The notes beneath the pieces were generated by a model. It was not told the origin of the DNA. It made no database searches and saw only the letters and a list, made by a program, of their open reading frames with translations. Positions 38,765-48,389 of a stretch of 64,000 bases of DNA are shown piece after piece (within the stretch, counting starts at the first letter, position 1; each line of letters starts with the position of its first letter). The stretch is taken from assembly GCF_014706615.1 (NCBI RefSeq), contig NZ_CP054877.1, positions 620,001 to 684,000 on the forward strand, in the 5' to 3' direction. The position numbers and the translations under genes were made by a program. The DNA is from Candidatus Vesicomyosocius sp. SY067_SCS001. GTDB taxonomy: Bacteria > Pseudomonadota > Gammaproteobacteria > PS1 > Pseudothioglobaceae.

Positions 38765-39075
38765 CCAAATATTTTATAAACAATAATCGCTTGAATAATA
38801 AATAAAATAACAAACATGCTCTTAATAGCGCCATATGATAACATCTTAGATTCAAGATTAGGTTTTTTAACGTCTTTTTCCAAATTAACATCCATTGCTA
38901 CCCAACCTTTTTCAGAATTCTGAGTATTAAAAACAACGCGTGTATTAACTTTCAGGCGAGATTTATTAAAAATATTTTTTTGATGAACAAAATATTTTTC
39001 ACCATCATCACCCATAATAAAACCATACCCCTTAGTGCCAAATTGGGCAACTATTCCCTGTACTTTCTTTACCAT
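38758..39075 (-). CDS. Cold-shock domain protein with C-terminal membrane helix
   Basis: 105 aa. The first 65 residues form a cold-shock domain (GIVAQFGTKGYGFIMGDDG then KYFVHQKNI, with RNP1/RNP2-like aromatic residues). A charged linker is followed by one transmembrane helix at about residues 84-101 (SMFVILFIIQAIIVYKIF). Some CSD proteins carry a DUF1294 membrane domain; here only one helix is left. It would place a nucleic-acid-binding domain at the inner membrane. First gene of the minus-strand run. Confidence 0.8.
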   Translation of the reverse strand: MVKKVQGIVAQFGTKGYGFIMGDDGEKYFVHQKNIFNKSRLKVNTRVVFNTQNSEKGWVAMDVNLEKDVKKPNLESKMLSYGAIKSMFVILFIIQAIIVYKIFGW

Positions 39076-39613
39076 TTATTCCTCTTATTTTTTTACACAA
39101 ACAATACATTGATTTTTAATAAAATTAATGTATTCACGTTGAAATTTAAACTCATTTTTAATATCATCGAAATATTGTAACCGCTGACGCTCAAACCCTT
39201 TAAAAGGTTACCTCTGTATATACGTTAATTACATAAGATGGATCACTTATTCGTAAGTGAGATAAAGGTTAACCACAGTATTCTACAATCAGTAGATATT
39301 ATATCGTATAAATAGGATATATATTTTGCTCTTAAAACTAAAGACAATGCAATTCAAACTCTTTATCATATATAGTACTAACATGGTTTAAAATATTAGA
39401 ATTAAGATAAATGATTATTATCATGATAGATATCAATATCTTAAAATCCTTTCTTAAGAAATACAACATATCAATACTTTAACCACATAATGACATAAAC
39501 ACATAATTACTCAAATTTAATTCTAGATAATTAACTAATTCTGTTTTGAGCTAATTTGTATAATGGTCTATGTTTATCTTCTACCAAATGTATTATTTAA
39601 TCACTCATATATA
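39076..39613. other. Spacer between divergent genes, with hairpins
   Basis: Contains a 7-bp hairpin with loop TTCG (39243-39260), and AACC/GGTT inverted repeats nearby at 39196-39211. No gene is visible. A small RNA is possible but unproven. Confidence 0.45.
39243..39260. repeat. Hairpin with TTCG tetraloop
   Basis: TCACTTA (39243-39249), TTCG, TAAGTGA (39254-39260). UUCG loops are unusually stable in RNA. No T-run follows. Confidence 0.75.
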
Positions 39614-40105
39614 ATGATAACCCATGAAAAAAGAAAAACATTTTTACAATGGCTACTAGTTATTATTGCTGTTTTTAGTTTTCGTGTTTATCAGCAACGT
39701 AACTTAAGTAGTGGTGTCATACCCAGTTTTAATAGCAAGACTCTAAGCAATGTAGTTGTCTCATCACGCTCAAATAAGACAACTTTGATACATTTTTGGG
39801 CAACTTGGTGTAGAATCTGTCAACTTGAAAATGATAATATACAAACCATAAGCAATGATTATAGAGTGCTTAATATTGCCATGCAATCTGGTTCTGATAC
39901 CGATTTAAAAGCATATGCAAAAGAGCATGACATGAATATAAATAATATTATTAATGATAAATCTAGCTCTTTAGCAAAACTACTTGGCATTAAAGCCACG
40001 CCAACCAGTCTTTTCATCTCAAAGGATAATCAAATTAAATTTAGCGAAGTTGGTTATGTGAGTATGTTAGGTTATCGCTTAAGATTATGGTGGACAAGTT
40101 TATGA
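39614..40105 (+). CDS. Membrane-anchored thioredoxin-like protein (TlpA/ScsD type)
   Basis: 163 aa from ATG 39614, chosen because MITHEKRKTFLQWLLVI gives a short cytoplasmic tail and one anchor helix; the frame is open to 39563. The periplasmic thioredoxin fold has LIHFWATWCRICQLEN (CRIC) and cis-proline in IKATPTS. It probably reduces or isomerises exported disulfides. It overlaps ung by 4 bases. Confidence 0.8.
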   Translation: MITHEKRKTFLQWLLVIIAVFSFRVYQQRNLSSGVIPSFNSKTLSNVVVSSRSNKTTLIHFWATWCRICQLENDNIQTISNDYRVLNIAMQSGSDTDLKAYAKEHDMNINNIINDKSSSLAKLLGIKATPTSLFISKDNQIKFSEVGYVSMLGYRLRLWWTSL

Positions 40106-40761
40106 ACATACAAAATTGGCACCCAAGTATTAAAACATTACTGAAAACACAATCAATAATAAATTTAAAACTTTTCTTGATACGACAAAGACAAGCTAAA
40201 AAAGTTATCCTACCTAATTCTAACAACTGGTTCAAAGCGTTTGAACTAACTGCGTTTGATAAAGTTAAAGTTGTCATTCTTGGACAAGACCCTTATCACG
40301 GGGTAGGACAGGCGCATGGTTTGAGTTTTTCAGTAGTTCATGGCGTAAAAAAGCCACCATCGCTTAATAATATCTTTAAAGAAATACATAATGATTTAAA
40401 TATTAACCCTAAACAAAATAGCAATCTAACTCGTTGGGCAATACAAGGTGTTTTACTGCTTAATAGTGTTTTAACTGTTGAAGTAAATCAAGCGGCTTCT
40501 CATTCCAATCAAGGTTGGGAAATATTTACTGATAGTGTTATTGAAACCCTAAGTAAAGAACAGCAACATTTAGTGTTTATGCTTTGGGGCGCCCATGCAA
40601 AAAGAAAATCTCTATTGATTGATAAAAATAAGCATTTAATTCTCACTAGCACACATCCTTCTCCTTTGTCAGCATATCGTGGTTTTTTAGGTTGTCGACA
40701 TTTCTCAAAGACCAATAATTATCTTAAAATACATAAACAACAAGTGATCAACTGGCAATAA
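40102..40761 (+). CDS. ung: Uracil-DNA glycosylase
   Basis: Removes uracil from [21 protein letters not shown] near residue 57 carries the catalytic aspartate, and [20 protein letters not shown] carries the histidine loop. I start at ATG 40102 (219 aa), which overlaps the previous stop as ATGA, and not at 40087. Its retention fits a genome under strong cytosine-deamination pressure. Confidence 0.95.
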   Translation: MNIQNWHPSIKTLLKTQSIINLKLFLIRQRQAKKVILPNSNNWFKAFELTAFDKVKVVILGQDPYHGVGQAHGLSFSVVHGVKKPPSLNNIFKEIHNDLNINPKQNSNLTRWAIQGVLLLNSVLTVEVNQAASHSNQGWEIFTDSVIETLSKEQQHLVFMLWGAHAKRKSLLIDKNKHLILTSTHPSPLSAYRGFLGCRHFSKTNNYLKIHKQQVINWQ

Positions 40762-41798
40762 TGAAATTAGTCATTGACGATGCTTGCTATGCTCATAAAG
40801 AAATATTTAGCCATTTTGGTAATATCTCTACCATCGCTGGTAGAGATATTACCTCCAACTCAGTTAAGAATGCAGATATATTAATTGTACGTTCGCGTAC
40901 TAAAGTTAATCATGTATTATTAGAGGGCAGCCAAGTTAAATTTGTTGGCTCAGCAGTTACTGGGCTAGATCACATTGATCAAAACTATTTAAAAGCTAAA
41001 GGTATTAAATTTTTCTCAGCCCAAGGCTGTAATTCAATGGCAGTAGCAGAATTTGTAATAAGTGCTATTGTTAATTTAGCAGATGAATTGGATTTTGACT
41101 ATCAAAAGAAAACATTAGGGATTATTGGAATAGGAAATGTAGGCGCAAGACTAGCAAAAAAAGCTAAATTAATGGGTATTAAAACCTTGCTTAACGATCC
41201 ACCACGACAAATGTATGAACACTTGCCAAACTTTGTGGATTTAAAAACAACATTAAGCGCTGATATTGTCACCTTTCATACACCGTTAACTGTTAATGGT
41301 AGACACCCATCCTATCAACTTCTAAATGAGAACAATTTTCATTATATCTTGGATAAAACTATTCTTTTTAACGTAGCACGTGGTGGTATAATAAAAGAGT
41401 CAATATGGCAAGAATATAAAACACTTGCTAATATTATTGACTGCTGGGAAGATGAGCCACACATCAACCTAAAATTACAAAATACTGCTTATCTAGCTAC
41501 TCCACACATCGCTGGACACTCAATTGATGCGAAATTTATAGGAAGTTTTATGGTATATGAAGCACTGTGTGATTTTTTAGGTAAAAAACAAGATAACAAT
41601 ATCAAAAATTTAATTAATCTTGATAAGTTATTCATCAATAAAAATAACTTAAAAAATACATTAAATAAAATTTACGATTTTAGACAAGATGCAAAAGCTA
41701 TTCAAGATATTAATAATTTTGAAAACTATCGCAGAAATTACCCTACTCGTTATGAATGGCATCATTTTAAAAGTAAAATTACCTTGCCAATTGCTTAA
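40761..41798 (+). CDS. pdxB: Erythronate-4-phosphate dehydrogenase
   Basis: NAD enzyme of the pyridoxal phosphate pathway. [34 protein letters not shown] (NAD site near residue 122), [14 protein letters not shown] and TPHIAGHS are conserved. 345 aa with the PdxB-type C-terminal extension. It overlaps ung by one base. A perfect 16-bp inverted repeat lies inside it (40818-40853). It supplies cofactor for enzymes such as Alr and the PLP decarboxylase. Confidence 0.93.
   Translation: MKLVIDDACYAHKEIFSHFGNISTIAGRDITSNSVKNADILIVRSRTKVNHVLLEGSQVKFVGSAVTGLDHIDQNYLKAKGIKFFSAQGCNSMAVAEFVISAIVNLADELDFDYQKKTLGIIGIGNVGARLAKKAKLMGIKTLLNDPPRQMYEHLPNFVDLKTTLSADIVTFHTPLTVNGRHPSYQLLNENNFHYILDKTILFNVARGGIIKESIWQEYKTLANIIDCWEDEPHINLKLQNTAYLATPHIAGHSIDAKFIGSFMVYEALCDFLGKKQDNNIKNLINLDKLFINKNNLKNTLNKIYDFRQDAKAIQDINNFENYRRNYPTRYEWHHFKSKITLPIA
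40818..40853. repeat. Perfect 16-bp inverted repeat inside pdxB
   Basis: GGTAATATCTCTACCA (40818-40833), loop TCGC, TGGTAGAGATATTACC (40838-40853). It encodes [12 protein letters not shown] in the PdxB N-terminus. Confidence 0.97.
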
Positions 41799-42102
41799 CC
41801 TTTAAAATATTTGTCTAATTCAACTTTATTTATCTTTAAATCAAAATTTTCCTGCAGTTTTTTATATAACATCAACACAAATCACAAAAAGCTTTAAATA
41901 TTTTGATATGACATAAATACAATATTACTACCAATAATAAAAATAGTTTGTGTTTGATAAATATCATCAAATAACATATAACGCAAAGTATTCCTTTATT
42001 GACAGGAAAATTTTTATCTCCTATCAATTTTAAGATAAATTCAATACCAAACCAAATTCCACCATAAGGATAGGTTGTTTTAAAACTTATCATTCTTTCA
42101 TT
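41799..42102. other. Spacer between pdxB and the kinase gene, with a doubtful small frame
   Basis: A 73-codon minus-strand frame (41872-42093) starts 9 bases after the kinase stop. It encodes one strongly hydrophobic segment (FLLLVVILYLC) and a start rich in aromatic residues. I do not recognise it and no clear ribosome site precedes it. It may be a small membrane protein or a remnant. Confidence 0.35.
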
Positions 42103-43803
42103 TTACTTAATTAATAAAATTAACAATAGAATAAGATTTAATACAAGCAACAATACACTTAATAGTCGATATTTTATTGGTCTTGATTTTGACCGCTTGT
42201 TCTTTTTAGGTAGTAAAAATATTGAATTTGGATGTTCCAAGTCATATAAAAAATCTGACAAAACTTCATACCTTTTCATATAATCCAGATAACACGCCTT
42301 ACGTATAGCACCATCAATCCATATAGGTAAATTCGTATTGTATACTAACACTGATTCATAAGTTAATTTAGATAATATTTTAACATTTAAATGTTTATCT
42401 AATTTATTCTGATAAGGTAAATGAGATGAAAACATCTCATATACAATCACACCTAAACTAAATTGATCAGAAGCTTGTGAAACAATTTCATTTAAAATTA
42501 CTTCTGGCGCAATATAACCCTGTGTACCTTGATTACCTATAAAATTAATAGGGTTAACTAATTCTGACACCCCAGCAATTCTAACTGAACCAAAATCAAT
42601 GATTTTTATTTGACCAAATTCGTCAATCATGATATTTTCTGGTTTTAAATCACAGTGCAACATTTCTTGACGATGAAATGCTCTAATACCTTGAATAATT
42701 TGTTTTACAAAACTAACAACTACTTCGATATTAGGCTGTTTATTTTCATTCATCCACGATCGTAAAGTTTGCCCCTTAACATATACCATGGCATAAGCTA
42801 GAAAGTTAGCTTTTTTATAACTATTATAAATTTTAACGACATTGGGACTTTTAACGCGTTGCCCTACCCACTTTTCATACATAAAATGTTGCAAATATTC
42901 TGGATCATCTTCAAAATTAACAGAAGGGGTTTTAAGAGCAACTAACTGTTTAGTCGTAATATCTTTGGCCAGGTATAGTTGCATTTTTGCACTTGAAATA
43001 ATTAAAGATTCTATCTCGAAACCATTAATTTTCATTCCTTTAGTTAATTCAGGTGGTACAGGTTTTTGAGTTAATTCATCAAATGCTTCACCTAGATTTT
43101 TATCTGGTAATTGCTCAATCATTATTATCATAGCTGAGATATTATCCTGGGAGTTTTTCTTAATTGCTTGTTCAACAATTTTATGAGCAGACGAGTCTTT
43201 ATCCATTAGAGATGCCAAAGATGCATGTTGCAAATAATCATGTACTCCATCAGTTGTCATTAAAAACTGATCCCCCAGTTCAAGATCAAAAATTTGATAG
43301 TCAACATTAATACTTAAATCAAAACCCATTGCCCTTGATAGATAAGTTTTTTCCTTATTAAGGCTTAAAATATGATCTTTAGTCAATTGTCTTAATACTT
43401 TGTTTCTATAACGATAAACTCGTGAATCCCCCACATGAAAAACATGTATAGCGTTAGATTTAATAATCACTACACTAAGTGTGCATAGCATTGATGAAAC
43501 TTCACCAAAACGCATTGATTGAGAATACAGCCAATTATTAAGTGCTGAAATAACTGTACTAGCTGAATGCTCAATACTCCAAGATTCAGGAGTTGAATAA
43601 TAATCACTTAAAAAACCTTTAACACAACAGCCACTTGCTTCTTTAGCTCGTTCACAAGCACTCACACCATCAGCAATAACACCTACAATCCCTTTGAATT
43701 GTAAGGTTTGAAGATTGGGTACATAACAGGCACAAGCATCTTGATTTTCCATCTTTACACCTGCAATAGAATGTGAGCTAACAATAACCTTTAATTGTTT
43801 CAT
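42103..43803 (-). CDS. PP2C phosphatase fused to Ser/Thr protein kinase, membrane-anchored
   Basis: 566 aa. Residues about 1-235 form a PP2C phosphatase (GVIADGVSA, HVGDSRVYRY, LMTTDGVHDYL). About 265-530 is a kinase with the invariant lysine in LVALKTPS, the catalytic loop LHCDLKPENIMI and IIDFGSVR. A final helix (SVLLLVLNLILLLILLI) anchors it. The same fusion is known beside nasA and nirB in Pseudomonas-type nitrate assimilation clusters, where it presumably controls nitrate use. It follows the nitrate transporter by 2 bases. Confidence 0.88.
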   Translation of the reverse strand: MKQLKVIVSSHSIAGVKMENQDACACYVPNLQTLQFKGIVGVIADGVSACERAKEASGCCVKGFLSDYYSTPESWSIEHSASTVISALNNWLYSQSMRFGEVSSMLCTLSVVIIKSNAIHVFHVGDSRVYRYRNKVLRQLTKDHILSLNKEKTYLSRAMGFDLSINVDYQIFDLELGDQFLMTTDGVHDYLQHASLASLMDKDSSAHKIVEQAIKKNSQDNISAMIIMIEQLPDKNLGEAFDELTQKPVPPELTKGMKINGFEIESLIISSAKMQLYLAKDITTKQLVALKTPSVNFEDDPEYLQHFMYEKWVGQRVKSPNVVKIYNSYKKANFLAYAMVYVKGQTLRSWMNENKQPNIEVVVSFVKQIIQGIRAFHRQEMLHCDLKPENIMIDEFGQIKIIDFGSVRIAGVSELVNPINFIGNQGTQGYIAPEVILNEIVSQASDQFSLGVIVYEMFSSHLPYQNKLDKHLNVKILSKLTYESVLVYNTNLPIWIDGAIRKACYLDYMKRYEVLSDFLYDLEHPNSIFLLPKKNKRSKSRPIKYRLLSVLLLVLNLILLLILLIK

Positions 43804-43805
43804 GG

Positions 43806-45272
43806 TTAATTTAGTTTGATTATCTCAACCGTACCATCATCTAAAATTTCAGTCATATGTTCTCTTGGTTCTTCTAAAAAAATAACAATCAATACTAATA
43901 CTACAGCACTAGTCATGCTAATCAATATAAAAAACTCATCATAATCTACCAAAGAATTTGCAGTTAAAAACAAGACTGCACCTACATTTCCAAATGCACC
44001 TACCATGCCTGCAATTTGACCTGTTAGTCTTCTCTGAATTAAAGGCACCATAGAAAATACTGCTCCTGATCCTGCTTTAGAAAAAATACCACCAACAATT
44101 GTCAATGCCACTACTAAATACATAGACCAGCTTTTATCCACATTACCTAATACTAAAAAACTTAAAGTAATACCAGAAAAAAGTACAACTAACGTTAACT
44201 TTCTACCATATTTATCGCTCAAATAACCACCACCTGGTCTGGCAAATAAATTAATAAATGGATATACACCTGCTAATAATGCTGCTGTAATTTTAGGCAG
44301 CTCAAACCAATCGACATAAAACATAGCTAGAATTGAAACTACAGACAACTCAGTTCCAAAAGTAACCAAATAAGCCCAATCCAAAATCGCCACCTGTTTA
44401 AATTTATATTGATGTTGCTTGGGCGTCAAATGTTTTAAATATTGTGCATTAACAGCCCAGCTTTTAAATATTTGAAAAACAAATACTAATACTAATACTA
44501 TATATATACCAAATTCCACACCTGATGAGATCATACCCATTCTTTCAGGAGATAACTTCCAAGTAAGTAGTAACAAAGCAAGATACAAAGGTATGTTCAT
44601 TAGAACATACAACACCAAATCTGAATAACTACTTACTTCTATTGCGCCTATTTTTTTAGGCTTAAAATAAGTTGAACCCTTAGGGGTATTGGTTACATTA
44701 AAATAATAAAAAATACCATAACTTATTGCTAACATACTAGCGATAGTAATAGCATATCGCCAGCCATTAACCTCACCAAAACTGCTTGCGATAAAGGGTA
44801 ATGATATGGCCGCACCTGCTGAACCAAAATTACCCCAGCCACCATAAATACCTTGTGCAGTACCTGTTTGCTTAGCCGGGAACCACTCAGAAATCATACG
44901 AATACCAACTACAAATCCAGCTCCAATAAAACCTGATAAAAATCTAACAAGCGCAAGTTGTTCATAAGAGTGCATCCAACTAAATGCAATTGAAACCAAC
45001 CCACCTAAAACTAAAATAGAGGAGAACATAATCTTAGGACCCAGTTTATCAACTAGCATACCAACTACAATTCTTGCTGGGATCGTCATAGCCACATTAA
45101 GAATTAATAGTACTTTTGCTTGCTGTTCGCTCAATAATAATGCTTGTTGAATAAATGGCATCATCGGTCCCAAGCTAAGCCATACAACAAATGTCATAAA
45201 AAAAGCAAACCAAGTTAAATGCAAAATATAGTATTTACCTTTAAATGAAAATAAGTTTAATTTATCTTCCAT
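43806..45272 (-). CDS. NarK/NasA-type nitrate/nitrite transporter (MFS)
   Basis: 488 aa with about twelve hydrophobic helices. TWFAFFMTFVVWLSLGPMMP in helix 1 and RFLSGFIGAGFVVGIRMISE with GTAQGIYGGWGNFGSAGAA are the nitrate-nitrite porter signatures, and GGIFSKAGSGAVFSMVPLI is the second one. It sits between nirB and the kinase fusion. It brings nitrate in for Nar or NirB, and may let nitrite out. Direction of transport cannot be read from sequence. Confidence 0.9.
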   Translation of the reverse strand: MEDKLNLFSFKGKYYILHLTWFAFFMTFVVWLSLGPMMPFIQQALLLSEQQAKVLLILNVAMTIPARIVVGMLVDKLGPKIMFSSILVLGGLVSIAFSWMHSYEQLALVRFLSGFIGAGFVVGIRMISEWFPAKQTGTAQGIYGGWGNFGSAGAAISLPFIASSFGEVNGWRYAITIASMLAISYGIFYYFNVTNTPKGSTYFKPKKIGAIEVSSYSDLVLYVLMNIPLYLALLLLTWKLSPERMGMISSGVEFGIYIVLVLVFVFQIFKSWAVNAQYLKHLTPKQHQYKFKQVAILDWAYLVTFGTELSVVSILAMFYVDWFELPKITAALLAGVYPFINLFARPGGGYLSDKYGRKLTLVVLFSGITLSFLVLGNVDKSWSMYLVVALTIVGGIFSKAGSGAVFSMVPLIQRRLTGQIAGMVGAFGNVGAVLFLTANSLVDYDEFFILISMTSAVVLVLIVIFLEEPREHMTEILDDGTVEIIKLN

Positions 45273-45280
45273 AATTATGC

Positions 45281-47635
45281 CTAACCTCTATGAGTTGTTA
45301 TTCCCCATGGATTTTTAATAGTTTTAGGTAGTAAATTTGCATAATATTTAATCATTGAAGACGTATCTAGTTTAGATTGAATATAATCTAAGCCTACACG
45401 CTCTTCAAAATGCATTACTCTTTCAAGATAGTTAGCTTCAATACGATATAATTGCACAAAAGCTTTGAGATACTCAATAACTTCTTCTTCAGTTTCAAAA
45501 AATCTGTCTCTTAAACAAGTCTTAGTACGAATACCACAAGCACCTGCTACATGGATTTCATAACCTTTTTCAGTACAAATAACTCCAAAATCTTTAATCG
45601 TAACTTCTGCACAATTACGTGGACAACCACTCACGCCCATTTTAAATTTATGTGGCATAAAGTGTGACCAAACTGCATCTTCCATTTTAATTGCAAGACC
45701 CATAGAATCTTGCGTACCCATCATACAATGATCTTTACCAACACAGGATTTACATGTTCTAGTGGCTTTAGCATAAGCGTAACCAGCCTCCATACCTGCT
45801 CCAGTAACTTCATTCCAAATATCGTTTAAATTTTCCTTGGGGATACCTAATAAATCGATACGTTGTCCTCCAGTTACTTTAACCGTTGGAACCTCATATT
45901 TAATAGCAATCTCAGCTAATGCTTTAAGTTCTTTAGGTGTTGTCAGTCCACCTTGCATTTGTGGTACAACAGAGTAGGTGCCATCTCTTTGTTTATTAGC
46001 ATGCATTTTCTCATTGTGAGGTCGTTCATCATCATTATGAACATATGTTTCATTAAACTGTGAAGATAAATAATAATTAATAGCAGCACCACAAATCTCA
46101 CAAGTGTTATCAAAATCAAGTGCGTCTCTAACATTATCAACACTAACAACTTTGTTTAAAATTCTAATATATTGACGTACCTCTTCTGTTGAGTGTTTTG
46201 TACAATCACACAAAGTATTTTTACTTAATATTTTAGTACCAGAAACAGAGCTAAATACTTGTTTAGCAACTGAAGTACAACCCCCACAACCTGTTGAACA
46301 GCCAGTTTCCCCCTGTAATGCCTCAAAAGTATTACAACCACCTGCCACTGCACTTACAATATCACCTTTATCAACACCCATACAACCACATACTTGCTCA
46401 TCATTAGCCATCTTTTCAACACCCTTAGTTCCTTCATTAGTATTGCCAAATAATAAAGTTTTGCGGATACCACTAATATCTGTTTCTTTTTTAATTAAGT
46501 TAAAATAAAATAATCCATCTGTTGAATCACCAAATAAAACTGCACCAACTAATTTATTATCTCTAATAGATAATCTTTTACGAGTGTTAAATGCATTGTC
46601 TTTAGAACACATAATCTCATCTTTAGGATTGTCAAACTCTCCTGCTGAAAAGACATCAACACCTGATATTTTTAGCTTAGTAGAAATATTTGAACCTGTG
46701 TATATATGATGAGATACCTCACATATCTGTTCAGCACACACACGCGCCTGTTCAAATAATGGTGCTACTAAACCATACGATATACCTCGGTGTTTAATAC
46801 ATTCACCCACTGAGTAAATAGCAGGATCTGAAGTCATCATTGTATCACCTACAATAATTCCTCGATCTATTTGTAGCCCTGCAGCTTTAGCTAAAGAATC
46901 TTCAGGAATAATACCTACTGACATAATAACCATATCAGCATCCATTACTAACCCACCCTTAAATTCCAAAGCTTTCACTTTATTGAATCCAATAATTTTA
47001 TTGATAATCATACCTAGCTTGAATTTAATATTCTTCTGTTCTAATACTTTTTGCAATAAGTCACCAGATGAAGCGTCTAGTTGCATATTCATAATAGAAT
47101 CCATATTACCAATAACAGTTACATCAAATCCTAACTCATTAAGTCCGTTAGCAGCTTCAAGTCCTAATAATCCTGTTCCAATTACTACTACTTTTTTAAC
47201 CTGATTAACCTTTGATTGCATATATTCAACATCATAAATATCTCTAAACGATACCACGCCATCTAGCATTTTACCTGGCAATGGTAAAATAACAGGCCTT
47301 GAACCAGTACAAATAACTAATCTATCATATTTTATTGAATAGGACTCTTTTTCATTGGTTAATAAAATATTTTTATTAAATCTATCAATAGATGACACCA
47401 AGCAACCCGGCTTAAAAATAATATTATTTTGAGAAAAATAAGATTCGTTATGCGTTTTTATATCTTCAAACTTTTTCTCTCCTGCCAAAACAAGTGAGAG
47501 CATAATTCTATTATATGGCAATACCTTTTCCTCTCCAATAATGATAATTTGATACATCATTGGATTAATATTTAACACCTCGTCAACCACCTTCATGGCA
47601 CTCATCCCTGATCCAACTATGACTAAATTTTTCAT
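45281..47635 (-). CDS. nirB: Nitrite reductase large subunit NirB
   Basis: Siroheme enzyme reducing nitrite to ammonium with NAD(P)H. In order: FAD/NAD reductase (IVGSGMSAMKVVDEV near 5; VVIGTGLLGLEAANGL), a BFD-like [2Fe-2S] domain (VCGCMGVDKGDIV, GCSTGCGGC), and the sulfite-reductase-like half domains with TGGQRIDLLGI, TRTCKSCVGKDHCMMGTQD and SGCPRNCAEVTIKDFGV. 784 aa is shorter than E. coli NirB (847). No nirD follows; the transporter comes 8 bases later. Confidence 0.92.
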   Translation of the reverse strand: MKNLVIVGSGMSAMKVVDEVLNINPMMYQIIIIGEEKVLPYNRIMLSLVLAGEKKFEDIKTHNESYFSQNNIIFKPGCLVSSIDRFNKNILLTNEKESYSIKYDRLVICTGSRPVILPLPGKMLDGVVSFRDIYDVEYMQSKVNQVKKVVVIGTGLLGLEAANGLNELGFDVTVIGNMDSIMNMQLDASSGDLLQKVLEQKNIKFKLGMIINKIIGFNKVKALEFKGGLVMDADMVIMSVGIIPEDSLAKAAGLQIDRGIIVGDTMMTSDPAIYSVGECIKHRGISYGLVAPLFEQARVCAEQICEVSHHIYTGSNISTKLKISGVDVFSAGEFDNPKDEIMCSKDNAFNTRKRLSIRDNKLVGAVLFGDSTDGLFYFNLIKKETDISGIRKTLLFGNTNEGTKGVEKMANDEQVCGCMGVDKGDIVSAVAGGCNTFEALQGETGCSTGCGGCTSVAKQVFSSVSGTKILSKNTLCDCTKHSTEEVRQYIRILNKVVSVDNVRDALDFDNTCEICGAAINYYLSSQFNETYVHNDDERPHNEKMHANKQRDGTYSVVPQMQGGLTTPKELKALAEIAIKYEVPTVKVTGGQRIDLLGIPKENLNDIWNEVTGAGMEAGYAYAKATRTCKSCVGKDHCMMGTQDSMGLAIKMEDAVWSHFMPHKFKMGVSGCPRNCAEVTIKDFGVICTEKGYEIHVAGACGIRTKTCLRDRFFETEEEVIEYLKAFVQLYRIEANYLERVMHFEERVGLDYIQSKLDTSSMIKYYANLLPKTIKNPWGITTHRG

Positions 47636-47684
47636 TATATTTTCCTATCTTGTTTTAATATTTTATGCTTTTATATGAAGCAAA

Positions 47685-47740
47685 AAGCCAGTTACTACAT
47701 TTGTATGCTATGCATACACATAAAATACAATAACTGGCTT
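47685..47740. repeat. Inverted repeat 1: 10-bp outer stem with nested 7-bp hairpin
   Basis: AAGCCAGTTA (47685-47694) pairs with TAACTGGCTT (47731-47740). Inside, TGTATGC (47702-47708) and GCATACA (47712-47718) pair around TAT. Confidence 0.9.
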
Positions 47741-47783
47741 CAATACCAAATTATCAACCCTATCTTAGAACTGACGAAAAAAA

Positions 47784-47826
47784 ACGTTTACTTAATAGTT
47801 TTTTGAAAAAACTATTAAGTAAACGT
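47784..47826. repeat. Inverted repeat 2: 20-bp perfect stem, 3-base loop
   Basis: The arms at 47784-47803 (ACGTTTACTTAATAGTTTTT) and 47807-47826 are exact reverse complements around TGA. Confidence 0.97.
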
Positions 47827-47835
47827 CTACGTTCA

Positions 47836-47859
47836 TAGTTTCCCTTCATTAGGAAACTA
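47836..47859. repeat. Inverted repeat 3: 8-bp stem
   Basis: TAGTTTCC (47836-47843), loop CTTCATTA, GGAAACTA (47852-47859). Confidence 0.85.
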
Positions 47860-47921
47860 AACAATAATTATATCAATAAATTAAGTTATAATAACTTAAT
47901 TTATTGATATAATTATTGTTT
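47859..47921. repeat. Inverted repeat 4: 29-bp perfect stem, 5-base loop
   Basis: The arms at 47859-47887 (starting AAACAATAATTATATC) and 47893-47921 are exact reverse complements around ATAAT. The stem is nearly all A/T. Confidence 0.97.
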
Positions 47922-47937
47922 ATTCAAAAACACTTTT

Positions 47938-48387
47938 ATGGATAAAATAATTATCCAACAACAAGATTTTGACTTATCAACAGAAGTGGCATTAATAAAA
48001 AATACGCACTCTAATATTGGTGCAATAGTTAGTTTTGTTGGTTTTGTACGTGAGTTAAAAAACAATCAAATTCAAAAAATGACGTTAGAATACTATCCTG
48101 GGATGACTGAAAAAACCCTAAAATTTATTGTTAATAAAGCCAATAAACTTTGGCATATAAGCAATACAACTATTATTCATCGTGTGGGTGATTTAAATAT
48201 TAAAGATCAAATTGTATTGGTTATTACAAGTAGCAAACACCGTAAATCTGCCTTTGAATCTTGTGAATTTATTATGGACTTTCTAAAAACCCAGGCGCCT
48301 TTTTGGAAAAAAGAACATACTAAAAATAAAAGTACATGGGTTGAAGCTAAAAGTAGTGATAAAAATCAAAAAAAACGTTGGGAATAA
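47938..48387 (+). CDS. moaE: Molybdopterin synthase catalytic subunit MoaE
   Basis: Transfers sulfur from MoaD to precursor Z. IGAIVSFVGFVRELKNN near residue 27, LEYYPGMTEKTL, IIHRVGDL, and the catalytic lysine region APFWKKEHTKNKSTWVEAK are conserved. 149 aa is normal. It is separated from moaD (51834) by mobA and the moeA-moaC-moaA run. Confidence 0.95.
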   Translation: MDKIIIQQQDFDLSTEVALIKNTHSNIGAIVSFVGFVRELKNNQIQKMTLEYYPGMTEKTLKFIVNKANKLWHISNTTIIHRVGDLNIKDQIVLVITSSKHRKSAFESCEFIMDFLKTQAPFWKKEHTKNKSTWVEAKSSDKNQKKRWE

Positions 48388-48389
48388 TT

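Larger units (their letters stand above)
47636..47937. promoter_or_regulatory. Divergent nirB/moaE spacer with four consecutive inverted repeats
   Basis: 302 bases that must carry both promoters. Between 47685 and 47921 four near-perfect palindromes follow each other with short gaps; each is listed below. The last ends 16 bases before the moaE ATG, so it would lie in the moaE leader. I see no clear Shine-Dalgarno for moaE. Confidence 0.7.

Noticed and set aside
47636-47937. Moco riboswitch upstream of moaE
   Set aside because: The structures are simple long palindromes. I could not match them to the branched Moco RNA consensus.
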